Positions 1-7,624 of a DNA stretch of 64,000 nt are shown here, piece by piece. A model generated the notes under the pieces. The model did not search any database. It saw nothing but the letters and a program-made list of their open reading frames with translations, and was not told the origin of the DNA. Position 1 is the stretch's first letter. The number at the start of each line of letters is the position of its first letter. The stretch spans positions 1 through 64,000 of the forward strand of contig NZ_JYKA01000025.1 in NCBI RefSeq assembly GCF_001676875.1. The letters run 5' to 3'. Both the position numbers and the translations under genes were made by a program. The stretch comes from Chromobacterium subtsugae. Its GTDB lineage: Bacteria > Pseudomonadota > Gammaproteobacteria > Burkholderiales > Chromobacteriaceae.

Positions 1-6
1 GGTTAG

Positions 7-741
7 TCGGGTGGAGGTCAATTTGCCAGAAATCTCTACTTTTCGCCGCTACGTTTTTGCGGGAGGAGGTCACACGGTTGGCCAGCCAAATATACCGATG
101 CTGCCATCCAGTTATGTCTGAGCATCAAATGCCTGTTCAGTCTACCGTTGCGGAAGAGTCTGGGCATGGTGCATAGCCTGCTGCAATTGGCTGGGTTTGA
201 CTGGCCTGTGCCGGATCACTCCACCATGCCGTCGCCAGCGTACCTTGCGGGTCCGGATCAGCTATCGTCGCAGCAACGGCCCGCGGCATCTGCTGGTCGA
301 TAGCACCGGCATCCAGTTTCACGACGAGGGCGAGGGGAAACGCAAAAAGTACGGTGCCGAATATCGTCGCCAGTGGCGCAAGGTACATCTGGGCATCAAT
401 GCCGAAGCGCTGGAAATCCGTGCCATCGAAGTGAGCGGCAACGGCGTGGGCGACGCACCTATACTGCCTGAGTTGTTAATGCAGTTGCCTGCGGATAAGC
501 CAATAGCTACGGCGACGCTGGATGGTGCTTATGACACGCAGGGTTGTTACGCTGCGCTGCTTGGGCGAGGGATTATGCCGGTGACTCCGCCGCGCAAGAG
601 CGTCAACTAGTGGAATTGCAGGCCGCGAAGTCCGCAACGCAGCGATTGCGGCGTGCAAACGCTTGGGGCGACGAATCTGGAAACGCTGGAGCGCTTATCG
701 CGCCGCAGTTTGGTGGAGACAACGATGCGCTGCTTCAAGAG
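7..741 (+). pseudogene. IS5-family (IS903-like) DDE transposase, frameshifted remnant
   Basis: A degraded transposase readable only by changing frame. One frame around 88-230 gives KYTDAAIQLCLSIKCLF and then the FDWPVPDHST region typical of IS5/IS903 transposases. It shifts frame near 230, continues as CRRQRTLRVRISYRRS and LLVDSTG (first catalytic Asp), then TLDGAYDT (second Asp), and stops near 608. A third frame around 705-741 gives RRSLVETTMRCFKR, which carries the catalytic Glu. Another shift lies near base 90 (GHTVGQP to KYTD). The 5' end may extend beyond the window and the 3' end breaks off near 741, where unrelated sequence begins. No terminal inverted repeat was recognised. It is certainly inactive as it stands. 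The family call rests on recalled IS5 motifs. Confidence 0.85.
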
Positions 742-788
742 GGGATGTGCTTCACGGTCTGGGCGGTAAGGGCTGTCGGGTATCTCAA
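735..788 (-). pseudogene. possible N-terminal scrap of a tyrosine integrase
   Basis: Read on the minus strand from a TTG at 788, the translation is LRYPTALTAQTVKHIP followed by a stop. It resembles the start of P4-type tRNA-associated integrases, where a short LTA..V..-like segment opens the protein. It sits 150 bp downstream of the tRNA-Thr 3' end. On the same strand it is preceded by two direct GGGGTATG copies (about 800-825), a pattern often seen upstream of such integrases. It ends where the IS5 remnant begins, as if the IS truncated it. It is very short, so chance similarity is possible. Confidence 0.3.
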
Positions 789-870
789 TAATCAAACTGG
801 ATCATACCCCGAAACATACCCCGCTTTTGCGCTGGAATCCATGAGATGGCTGCGGACGGCTCTGGAAATG

Positions 871-905
871 AAAAAGCCCGCAGATCTAATGTCTGCGGGC
901 TTTTT
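871..905 (-). terminator. rho-independent terminator downstream of tRNA-Thr
   Basis: A perfect 9-bp stem, GCCCGCAGA (876-884) paired with TCTGCGGGC (892-900), with a 7-nt loop. It is flanked by A5 on the left and T5 on the right, so it can act on either strand. It lies 33 bp past the tRNA CCA end and most simply ends the tRNA transcript. Confidence 0.85.
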
Positions 906-910
906 CAGTA

Positions 911-930
911 TTCCCAGAAGCTTCTGGGAA
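911..930. repeat. perfect 20-bp palindrome between tRNA-Thr and its terminator
   Basis: The sequence TTCCCAGAAGCTTCTGGGAA is its own reverse complement. It begins 8 bp past the tRNA 3' CCA. In the precursor RNA it could form a hairpin next to the 3' processing site; in DNA it could be a protein-binding dyad or an old attachment-site element. No function is shown by the sequence. Confidence 0.6.
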
Positions 931-937
931 TGAATCT

Positions 938-1013
938 TGGTGCCGGCGGCAGGAATCGAACTCGCGACCCCCTGATTACAAGTCAGGTGCTCTACCAACT
1001 GAGCTACACCGGC
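938..1013 (-). tRNA. tRNA-Thr (anticodon UGU)
   Basis: A 76-nt cloverleaf on the minus strand with an encoded CCA. The acceptor stem GCCGGTG pairs perfectly with its 3' strand. The D-arm contains AGCTCAGTTGGTAGAGC. The anticodon stem-loop is CCTGA-CTTGTAA-TCAGG, giving anticodon TGT, which reads ACA. The T-arm has GTTCGATTC. The gene stands alone with its own promoter upstream and terminator downstream. tRNA 3' ends are common integration targets, and mobile-element debris does lie directly downstream. Confidence 0.97.
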
Positions 1014-1025
1014 GAAGAGATTGGC

Positions 1026-1054
1026 ATTATGCCGAGCTTTCTTTGGATTGACAA
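1026..1054 (-). promoter_or_regulatory. sigma-70 promoter of tRNA-Thr
   Basis: On the minus strand, TTGTCA (1049-1054) is separated by exactly 17 bp from CATAAT (1026-1031). This is a near-consensus sigma-70 promoter ending 12 bp before the tRNA 5' end, so transcription would begin close to the mature 5' end. Confidence 0.75.
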
Positions 1055-1059
1055 GCTAG

Positions 1060-1479
1060 TCACTGCGTTTTTTTATGCTTGGCGTGATGCTTCTTGGCTA
1101 GCTTTTTGTTTTTATGGTGTTTGTTTTTGTGTGCTTTGGCCGGCTTGTGGGCTTTCTTGGCGGCATGATGCGCGCCATGCGGCTTTTTCGCGTGTTTTTT
1201 GCCGGTGTGGCGGTGGTGCTTGGCGTGAGCGTGGGCTTTGGCGGGTTTCAGTTTGCCGTGGCTGGCCTTGGGGGCGTGATGCTTGGCGCGCGCGGCTTTG
1301 TTGTGGCTGGCGGCGCGGGGGGCTGCCTGGCTGGCACGTGATTTGTGCAGCGGTTTTGCCGCCGGAGCGGCCTGGAAGTCGCCCGGCAGGGGCTGGTCTT
1401 CCGGTTCGGCGTGGCTCACGGAACTGGCCATGGCCAGACCGATGGCGATCAAGGGACTGATGAGCTTGATAAGTTTCAT
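1060..1479 (-). CDS. exported Lys/His/Ala-rich, histone H1-like protein
   Basis: A 139-residue protein that starts with a clear signal peptide (MKLIKLISPLIAIGLAMASS, likely cut after SHA near residue 24). A short acidic-neutral segment follows, and from about residue 45 to the end it is an extremely basic low-complexity tail. Of the last 95 residues about 26 are Lys and 20 His, mostly in AKKxHKPAK- and KHHK-like units, with no Cys or aromatics. The composition recalls histone H1 tails, but those are cytoplasmic, whereas this protein carries an export signal. It could bind polyanions (LPS, extracellular DNA) or metals through the His runs; neither is established. The gene stands alone. The start has the canonical short basic n-region. 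Confidence 0.7.
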   Translation of the reverse strand: MKLIKLISPLIAIGLAMASSVSHAEPEDQPLPGDFQAAPAAKPLHKSRASQAAPRAASHNKAARAKHHAPKASHGKLKPAKAHAHAKHHRHTGKKHAKKPHGAHHAAKKAHKPAKAHKNKHHKNKKLAKKHHAKHKKTQ

Positions 1480-1780
1480 ATTGGCTTGAGATGTTGTTTG
1501 GATAAAACGAGCAAGGTTATGTCGCGTATTTGCCTATATTAGCATGTGTTCGGCATGCGGCCAGGGACTCGCGTGGCGCGACGCGCGCAGGCGGGGATGC
1601 CGAGATGCGATGGCGTTGGTGGCGAGTGGGCGGTATCGGATATGGCGGTGGCGGAAGGGCTTTGGCTGATGGCAGGGTTTGATGATTGTTGGCGCGGGAT
1701 GGAGCCCGTCGCCATCTGGCAAATGCCGGCGGGCCTGCTATGGTTGAATTTCATGACCCTTTTGGAATAAAGGATTTTGC
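1480..1780. other. intergenic, no gene recognised
   Basis: About 300 bp between the starts of the Lys/His-rich protein gene (minus) and the 71-residue protein gene (plus), so it should hold both promoters. The part nearest 1480-1545 is relatively AT-rich. An open frame at 1546-1770 has no ribosome-binding site and an arbitrary composition, and is not called. Confidence 0.5.
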
Positions 1781-1996
1781 ATGAAAATCACCTTTGAATA
1801 CACGCCGTTTTCCATTGCCGCCTTAAAGGGGGACCCGCCGCCGATCAAGCAACTGCCAGATGGATATCCGGCGCCGGCCAAGGGCGATGTCTTCTTGCTG
1901 GGCGACCCGCCGCTGCGGTTGCTGGTGGCGGAGCGGCGCTATCGTTTCCATGGCGGGGAGTGGGGCCTGCACATCATGCTGGGGCTGGACGGCTAG
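1781..1996 (+). CDS. small conserved-looking protein of unknown function
   Basis: A 71-residue protein, MKITFEYTPF..., without signal peptide or membrane segment. A purine-rich site (AATAAAGGA) lies at good spacing before the ATG, and a strong terminator follows directly, so it looks like a real monocistronic gene. The sequence has a proline-rich N-terminal half (GDPPPIKQLPDGYPAPAKGD) and a beta-rich C-terminal half (LRLLVAERRYRFHGGEW), suggesting a compact beta domain. No family was recognised. Confidence 0.6.
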   Translation: MKITFEYTPFSIAALKGDPPPIKQLPDGYPAPAKGDVFLLGDPPLRLLVAERRYRFHGGEWGLHIMLGLDG

Positions 1997-2019
1997 CTTG
2001 GCGCTTTGGCGCGCACATG

Positions 2020-2054
2020 AAAAACCGCACAGCCAGTCTGTGCGGTTTGCTTTT
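2020..2054. terminator. bidirectional terminator
   Basis: An 11-bp stem AAACCGCACAG / CTGTGCGGTTT (2022-2047) with a 5-nt loop and a short T-rich tail. It lies between the convergent genes ending at 1996 and 2075 and can serve both. Confidence 0.8.
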
Positions 2055-2074
2055 GCGGTCAGGCCCGTGGGCGC

Positions 2075-3325
2075 TTAACGCTGTGTTTTGCCGGCGGCGC
2101 GCGCGGCCTTCACCGCCAGGAAGCGGGAGAAGGCGTCGATGCGGGAGGTGGTGCTGCCGTCCTGGATGCCGGCGTCGCTCATCATGGTGTAGTAGGCGCT
2201 GGGCTGGAACAGGGAGGTGAACAGGTAGCCGCTGCGCAGGTAGTTGGTGTCCTTGCTGTTGCCGGCGCCGGTGGTGCCGTTCAGGCGGCCAGCGTAGTGG
2301 CGGTCGCCAAGGCGCATCACGTCGAGGACGGTGTTGGCGATGGGCGCCAGCTGCGCGGCTTTCAGGCCGTAGCGGCCGCTTTGATACAGCCGGTACAGGC
2401 CGGCGGTGTCCAGGCTGCCATGGCTATTGTCCTCGCCGGAGGTGTCGGGCAGGGTGTAGCCCCAATCGTAGGCGGAGCGGCCGGCTTTGTCGGTGTAGCG
2501 GGTGAGGCCGGACTGGAGGAACCAGTCTAGGTTGGCCTGCAGGATCTGGTCGTAGCGTTTGACCAGGGAGGGATTGTCTCGCAGCAGCTCATGTGCCTGG
2601 GCCAGGTTGAGAAAGCCGTAACCGAACATCATCTGCTGGTTCCACGGCACCGGCTGTCCGCCCTTGTAGGGCGCGTTGGCGGCGAAGTACATCAGTTTGC
2701 CGTCGCTGAGCTTGAGCAGCGATTTCAGAATGTGCTGGTCGACCGTCTTGTCGGCCTCGCGCAGATAAGTCTTGGCGCGTTGCAAATAAGTGGCGCCGAA
2801 GAGGAAGGGGTCGCCGCCGGCGACCTTTTGGTCGTAGATGGCGCTGGTTTTCAGGATTTGGCGCGCGCAGCTGGCCAGGTGGCCGACCGGGTCGCCTTGT
2901 TCGCCGCCGGTCTGGATCGGACTGACGTCCGGCGTGTTCGGCCATACCGGGTCGATGCGGCCGGTCCAGATCACGCGCTGGCCCGTAGGGGCGGGCGCGA
3001 TGTCATTGCGTTCCGACAGCAGCGCGTCGCAAAACGACACCATCTTGTCCAACAGCGGCTGGCTGGGGGCGATGTCGTAAACCAGCGCCATGGCTTTCAG
3101 GTTTTCGCCGCTGCGGCCCTGCGCCCATTCATTGCCGACATTGGACGCGCCTGGCTGCAGGCCCTGGGCGTAATCGACGAAGGACTGGATTTCATTGCGG
3201 GTGACCGGCCCATCCAGGCTGTCCACGGTCATGGCGGCAGCCTGCGCGTGGGCGCAGGCAAGCGGCAGGCTCAGCGTCAGGGCAAGGCTCAGCAGGGTTT
3301 TCTGTTTCACGATTGCTTCTTTCAT
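2075..3325 (-). CDS. exported protein of unknown function, about 416 residues
   Basis: The protein begins MKEAIVKQKTLLSLALTL..., a signal peptide ending near CAHAQAAA. A GTG at 3307 (VKQKTLL...) has a better purine-rich site (AAAGAAG) in front and may be the true start. The open frame continues further upstream without a plausible start. The mature part is helix-rich with repeated Trp/Tyr/Gly-containing loops such as WTGRIDPVWPNTPD, YDWGYTLPDTSGEDNSHG and GLYRLYQSGRYG. This resembles helical-toroid carbohydrate-active or cell-surface proteins, but no family signature is certain. It stands alone and converges on the 71-residue gene across a shared terminator. A periplasmic or secreted role is inferred only from the signal peptide. 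Confidence 0.65.
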   Translation of the reverse strand: MKEAIVKQKTLLSLALTLSLPLACAHAQAAAMTVDSLDGPVTRNEIQSFVDYAQGLQPGASNVGNEWAQGRSGENLKAMALVYDIAPSQPLLDKMVSFCDALLSERNDIAPAPTGQRVIWTGRIDPVWPNTPDVSPIQTGGEQGDPVGHLASCARQILKTSAIYDQKVAGGDPFLFGATYLQRAKTYLREADKTVDQHILKSLLKLSDGKLMYFAANAPYKGGQPVPWNQQMMFGYGFLNLAQAHELLRDNPSLVKRYDQILQANLDWFLQSGLTRYTDKAGRSAYDWGYTLPDTSGEDNSHGSLDTAGLYRLYQSGRYGLKAAQLAPIANTVLDVMRLGDRHYAGRLNGTTGAGNSKDTNYLRSGYLFTSLFQPSAYYTMMSDAGIQDGSTTSRIDAFSRFLAVKAARAAGKTQR

Positions 3326-3568
3326 CCGGGGGTGGGCAAGGCGAGCGGCATTGTGCAGCGCCTTTTTGAGCAAATATTCTATTTGAATTTTTGCCGCGGC
3401 GCGCGAGGGATTGCGCGTGAGTTTTATGCATGAAAGACAGGGGATGGGTTTGGCCGACGCCGACGTGGGATATTGCCGAAGTCGGGCTGGTTTTTGAGGC
3501 GGTTGGGCGAATGCGGCGCAGGGGCGGCGGGATCGAAACACCCCGCCGTTTCAGGTTTTCAGCCGAGC

Positions 3569-4363
3569 TTAAGTTTCCTGCTTGAGAATCAGCTCGCGGC
3601 CATGCGCGATCAGGTGGTGGGCGATGGAGATGGGGCTGGGCAGCGTCGGCAGCGCGTCGATGTCGAACCAGCCGGCGTCCTCGATTTCGTCTTCCTGCGG
3701 GCGGATGTCACCGCCGTCGTACTCGGCGGTGAAGGCCAGCATCAGCGAGTGCGGGAACGGCCAGGACTGCGAGAAGGCGTAGCGCAGATTCTTGACCCGG
3801 ATGCCCACTTCTTCCAGCGTTTCGCGGTGCACGCATTCCTCCAGCGTTTCGCCGGGTTCGACGAAGCCGGCCAGCGCGCTGTACATGCCGGGGGTGAAGT
3901 GCGGGCTGCGCGCCAGCAGCAGCTCGCGGCCGCGGTTGACCAGCACCATCATCGCCGGCGAGATGCGCGGATAGTAGACTTGGCCGCAGCTGGGGCAGTG
4001 TTTGCCGACCTGGTCCCGGCTGGTTTGCAGCGGTGACGCGCAATGGCCGCAATAGCGGTGGCTGTGGCGGAACTGGCGCAGCTGGGCGGCGCGCGCCGCG
4101 GCCTGGATTTGCGCCGCCGGCAGCGCCATCAAGGCCGGCCGCAGCGGCAGCCATTCGCCTTGCTCGGGGCGGTTTCCCACCAGTTCGGCCATGAACAGAT
4201 TGTGCTCTTCGTGCACGCCGAGAAAGCTGGTGCCGGTCAACTGGCAGCCTTCCGGCGGCAGGGAGGGGAGGCGCTTGTCCAGCAGCCACAGCTGGCTGCC
4301 GTCGAAAACGCACCAGCGCGCGGGCAGCGCCGGCGCCGGCTGTTGCGGAAGTTGAAAGGGCAT
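3569..4363 (-). CDS. nudC: NADH pyrophosphatase (NAD-capped RNA decapping Nudix hydrolase)
   Basis: A 264-residue protein, close to the family's usual length. It hydrolyses NADH to NMNH and AMP and, in E. coli, removes NAD caps from RNA. Visible features are an N-terminal NudC-like domain, a four-Cys zinc ribbon (CGHC near residue 104 and CPSC near 122), and the Nudix box GFVEPGETLEECVHRETLEE (about 166-185) with all metal-binding glutamates. The SQSWPFPHS signature after it separates NudC from other Nudix enzymes. It is the last gene of a probable operon, 26 bp downstream of the ybdK-type gene. The link to the other two genes is not obvious. Confidence 0.95.
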   Translation of the reverse strand: MPFQLPQQPAPALPARWCVFDGSQLWLLDKRLPSLPPEGCQLTGTSFLGVHEEHNLFMAELVGNRPEQGEWLPLRPALMALPAAQIQAAARAAQLRQFRHSHRYCGHCASPLQTSRDQVGKHCPSCGQVYYPRISPAMMVLVNRGRELLLARSPHFTPGMYSALAGFVEPGETLEECVHRETLEEVGIRVKNLRYAFSQSWPFPHSLMLAFTAEYDGGDIRPQEDEIEDAGWFDIDALPTLPSPISIAHHLIAHGRELILKQET

Positions 4364-4389
4364 GATGCCTCAGGCATGTTTCGACGCGT

Positions 4390-5523
4390 TCAGTTTACGC
4401 CCACTCCCGGCCCGGCGTACATCCAGTGTTCGCTTTGCCGGCGCACCACTTCGCTGAGCGAGCCGCTCTGGTCGTGGATCTGGCGCAGCCACTGGCTGTC
4501 GCTGTGGCGCTTGAGCGCGCGCTGGCGCAGCTGGGCCAGCTGGGCTTGGCAATTCAGCGCCTCGGCGTGCTCGTCCAGCGCTTTCAGGCTGTCCAGCAGG
4601 TCTTCCTGCAGGCCTTGCTGGCGATTGGAGCGGGCGTCCACCAGCACGCCGTCGAAGCCGAAGCGGCAAGCCTGGAAGCGGTTGTAGCTGTAGGTGAGGT
4701 AGGGCTCGGGGCTGATGTCGTGCCAGTCCTCGGCGAAGCAGCGCCGCGCCAGCATCTGGGCGTAGGCGGCCAGCAGCACCGGGGTGTCTATCGCCAGCGG
4801 GGTGTCGCAGATGCGGATTTCCACCGTGCCGTATTCCGGTTTGGGACGGATGTCCCAGTAAAAGTCCTTCATGCTGGCGACGATGCCCAGCGAGGCCATG
4901 CGCTGGAAGTAGTGGTTGAAACTGTCCCAGCTGTCCACCACCGGCATGCAGCCGGACAGCGGGAAGGCGTTGACGCTGGTCAGGCGCGAGGTCTGGAAGG
5001 CGGTGTCCACGCCTTGGTAGAACGGCGATGACGCCGACAGCGCGATGAAGTGCGGAATGTAGCGCGCCAGGTAGTGGTTGAGTCGCACCGCGGCGTCGCC
5101 ATCGGGACAGCCGATGTGGATGTGCTGGCCGTAGACGGTGAACTGCTTGGCCAGATAGCCGTACAGCTCGGATACCAGTTGGTAGCGCTCCTTGGGGTAG
5201 ATGCGCTGGTCGTCCCAGTGCTGGAACGGGTGGGCGCCGCCGCCGGCCAGTCCCAGGTTGAGCTTGTGGGCGCTGTCCACCAGCAATTGGCGTATCGCCA
5301 GCAGCTCTTCCAGCATCTGGTTGACGTCGTGGTGGATGGCGGTGCCGATCTCTATCATGCCCTGGGTGATTTCCGGCTTGATGTCGAAGCCGTGCGGCTT
5401 GCGGTTGATTTGCAACAGCAGGTCGTCGGATCCGCGCGTCAGGTTGTAGTCGCGGCGGTTCAGTATCATCAGCTCCAGCTCCACGCCCAGGGTGAGCGGC
5501 TGGCTTTGGTTGAATTCAAGCAT
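4390..5523 (-). CDS. ybdK: YbdK-type carboxylate-amine ligase (GCS2 family)
   Basis: A 377-residue protein of the glutamate-cysteine ligase 2 family. E. coli YbdK has weak gamma-glutamylcysteine ligase activity in vitro, and its true substrate is unclear. The N-terminus MLEFNQSQPLTLGVELELMI carries the family's GVE.E motif. Further family segments are GLAGGGAHPF, YGQHIHIGCPDGDAAVR and the C-terminal TVEIRICDTPL. The ATG overlaps the stop of the upstream antiporter by eight bases (ATGCTTGA), so the two are translationally coupled. Pairing a thiol-ligase-like enzyme with a Kef-like antiporter is suggestive, because Kef systems are gated by glutathione, but this is only inference. Confidence 0.9.
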   Translation of the reverse strand: MLEFNQSQPLTLGVELELMILNRRDYNLTRGSDDLLLQINRKPHGFDIKPEITQGMIEIGTAIHHDVNQMLEELLAIRQLLVDSAHKLNLGLAGGGAHPFQHWDDQRIYPKERYQLVSELYGYLAKQFTVYGQHIHIGCPDGDAAVRLNHYLARYIPHFIALSASSPFYQGVDTAFQTSRLTSVNAFPLSGCMPVVDSWDSFNHYFQRMASLGIVASMKDFYWDIRPKPEYGTVEIRICDTPLAIDTPVLLAAYAQMLARRCFAEDWHDISPEPYLTYSYNRFQACRFGFDGVLVDARSNRQQGLQEDLLDSLKALDEHAEALNCQAQLAQLRQRALKRHSDSQWLRQIHDQSGSLSEVVRRQSEHWMYAGPGVGVN

Positions 5524-6721
5524 GGCTGGCTCCTGCGGTTTCGCCGGCCAGGCGCAGCGCCAGCCGGGTGAGGATGGGGGCGACGATTTCGTTGATCAGC
5601 AGGGCGGCCATCAGCGCGGCGCTGAACGAGGTGGCGGCTTCGCCCAGCGACACCATGCCCAGGCCCAGCAGCAGCGCCGAGCCGCCGGTGAGCGGGCTGA
5701 GCGCCAGCCCCAGCCAGGCGCCCTGCTTGCGCGAGAGGCCGTTGCCGCGCGCGGCCAGCCACCACACCAGCATGCCGATGCCGCTGCGCAGGATCAGGCA
5801 CAGCAAGGCCAGCTGCCAATGCGAGGCCAGCGCCTGCGGCGACAGGTGGGCGCCGGCGGAGACAAAGAAGGCCACCGTGAACACGTGGCTGAGCGACAGG
5901 ATGCCCGGTTCGCTGACGGTGTAGCCGTGGCGCAGGCTGCGGGTACTCATGCCGGCCACCAATAGCGCCAGCAGCGCCAGCAGCTGCAGCATGTCGGCCA
6001 GGCCGACCAGCAGCGCGATCAGGCCGAACAGCATCACCCGCTGCGCGTCGCGCTGGTGGCCGCCCAGCCAGCGGTTGAGCTGGGTGGTGACCAGGCCGGC
6101 GGCCAGGCCCAGCGCCGCCGAGCCCAGAATCAGCCAGCCCGGCATCAGGATGCCGTCCTCCACGCTGTGGTTTGCGGACAAATGGCTGTAGGACAGCGCC
6201 AGCGCGAAGCCTATCATCGCCAGCAGGCTGGACAGCGCGGTGGCGGTCAGCAGCCGTTCGCTCACCTGGCCGTCGGCGCGCGATTCGCGCACGATCTCCA
6301 GCACTACGATGGGCGAGGTGGCCATGCCCAGCGCGGCCAGCATCAGGCTGGCGGCGGGGCCGAAGCCATTGCCGCTCAATAGCGCGTACAGCGCCGCGAA
6401 CACCAGCAGGCAGTAGAGCAGGGTGGTGGCCAGCAGGGTTTTCTCCAGCCGCAGCCAGCGCAGGTCGACGCGGCGGCCGGCCTCGAACAGCGCGATGCCC
6501 AGCGCCAGCTGCACGAACAGCGAGGCTTCGTTCAGCAGCTGCTGGTCCAGCAGATTGAGGCTGTACGGGCCGATGAGCAGGCCGGTGACGATGTAGCCGG
6601 TGATAGCGGGCAAGCGGGCGACGCGCACGGCGATCTGGCCGCCTATCACGCCCAGGGCCAGCAATATGCCGAACGCCGCCAGCGGGTTCAGCGCCAGATC
6701 GTGCCAGATGGGGACGGTCAT
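5516..6721 (-). CDS. monovalent cation:proton antiporter, KefB/CPA2 type
   Basis: A 401-residue inner-membrane protein with about 12 hydrophobic segments and no cytoplasmic TrkA-N or C-terminal regulatory domain, so only the transport core of KefB/KefC is present. Typical CPA2 elements are GQIAVRVARLPAITGYIVTG at the N-terminus, ALGIALFEAG in the third segment and LGMATSPIVVLEI. It would exchange Na+ or K+ for H+. The start MTVPIWHD at 6721 was chosen because AGGAGAA lies just upstream; an in-frame extension has no such site. It is the first gene of the operon with the ybdK-type gene and nudC, and is divergent from mtfA across 63 bp. Confidence 0.88.
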   Translation of the reverse strand: MTVPIWHDLALNPLAAFGILLALGVIGGQIAVRVARLPAITGYIVTGLLIGPYSLNLLDQQLLNEASLFVQLALGIALFEAGRRVDLRWLRLEKTLLATTLLYCLLVFAALYALLSGNGFGPAASLMLAALGMATSPIVVLEIVRESRADGQVSERLLTATALSSLLAMIGFALALSYSHLSANHSVEDGILMPGWLILGSAALGLAAGLVTTQLNRWLGGHQRDAQRVMLFGLIALLVGLADMLQLLALLALLVAGMSTRSLRHGYTVSEPGILSLSHVFTVAFFVSAGAHLSPQALASHWQLALLCLILRSGIGMLVWWLAARGNGLSRKQGAWLGLALSPLTGGSALLLGLGMVSLGEAATSFSAALMAALLINEIVAPILTRLALRLAGETAGASHA

Positions 6722-6784
6722 GTTTTTCTCCTGTGATGCAGGGCGGGGAGCCATTGAATTGCGCCGCCGCGCCCAAAGGTATTC

Positions 6785-7624
6785 ATGACTGACGCGATTC
6801 AAGGCCAAGAGTTCATGCTGCTAGACTGGATGCGCCGCCTGGGCGGTAAGCGGGCGCCCCCCGCATTGCTGGAAAAACTGCGGGAAGAAGCCGCGGCGAT
6901 GCCGTTGCTGGCCGGCCTGTCCGCCGAGGAAAACGGCCGCCTGCTGCAGTTGGCCGGCGAGCTGCTGATGGCCAAGACCATCACCGCGCTGGAGGATATG
7001 GAGGTGGACGACGCCATGCGCTGCCGGGCGGTTCTGCAGTTGGCGTTGCCCGGCATGAACCTGGGAATCGGGGCCTATGGCAACTGGCGCGAGGTCGTGC
7101 TGTATCCGGCGCCCTTCGTGGTGCGCAGCCGCTGGCAGGACGGCATGGGGCTGACCCACGAGGGCGAGCAGGTGCTGATCGGCCAGGCGCATTACCAGGG
7201 GCCGCTGGTGCTGTCCTGGCCGGATGTCAACGAGTCGCCGCTATTGGATGGCTGGAACGTGGCGCTGCACGAGATCGCCCATCAGTTCGACATGCTGGAT
7301 GGCCCGGCCAACGGCGCGCCGCCGCTGCACAAAGGCATGGACCGCGCGTTGTGGAGCCGGGTGTGGAACCAGGCCTACCGGCAGTTCTGCCGCGAGGTGG
7401 ACCATGGCTTGGAAGGCTGGCTGGACCCGTACGCCAGCGAGAACCCGGCGGAGTTCTTCGCGGTGCAGAGCGAGGCATTTTTCGAGATTCCCCATCTGCA
7501 GCGGCGCGATTACCCGGAACTGTACCGGCAACTGAGCCTGTTCTACCGGCAAGACCCGGCCGCGCGGCTGCCCGAAGTGGCGGAGGCCGACCTGCTGCCG
7601 CCCCCGCCCCCGCCTCAGGCCTGA
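6785..7624 (+). CDS. mtfA: MtfA-type zinc metallopeptidase (Mlc titration factor)
   Basis: A 279-residue member of the MtfA (YeeI) family. In E. coli it binds the glucose repressor Mlc, relieving repression of ptsG, and has aminopeptidase activity. The gluzincin signature HEIAHQFDMLDG near residue 162 contains HExxH, and a downstream ENPAEFFAVQSEAFFE supplies the third zinc ligand and family signature. An alternative start MLLDWMRR lies 11 codons downstream with an AAGAG site. The protein ends in a proline run (PPPPPPQA) that overlaps the convergent MFS gene by ten bases. The ROK regulator at 13159 belongs to the Mlc/NagC class, so a partner protein exists nearby, though no contact is shown. 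Confidence 0.92.
   Translation: MTDAIQGQEFMLLDWMRRLGGKRAPPALLEKLREEAAAMPLLAGLSAEENGRLLQLAGELLMAKTITALEDMEVDDAMRCRAVLQLALPGMNLGIGAYGNWREVVLYPAPFVVRSRWQDGMGLTHEGEQVLIGQAHYQGPLVLSWPDVNESPLLDGWNVALHEIAHQFDMLDGPANGAPPLHKGMDRALWSRVWNQAYRQFCREVDHGLEGWLDPYASENPAEFFAVQSEAFFEIPHLQRRDYPELYRQLSLFYRQDPAARLPEVAEADLLPPPPPPQA

Noticed and set aside
1546-1770. A 74-codon plus-strand frame
   Set aside because: No Shine-Dalgarno sequence and arbitrary composition. It occupies the promoter region of the following small gene.
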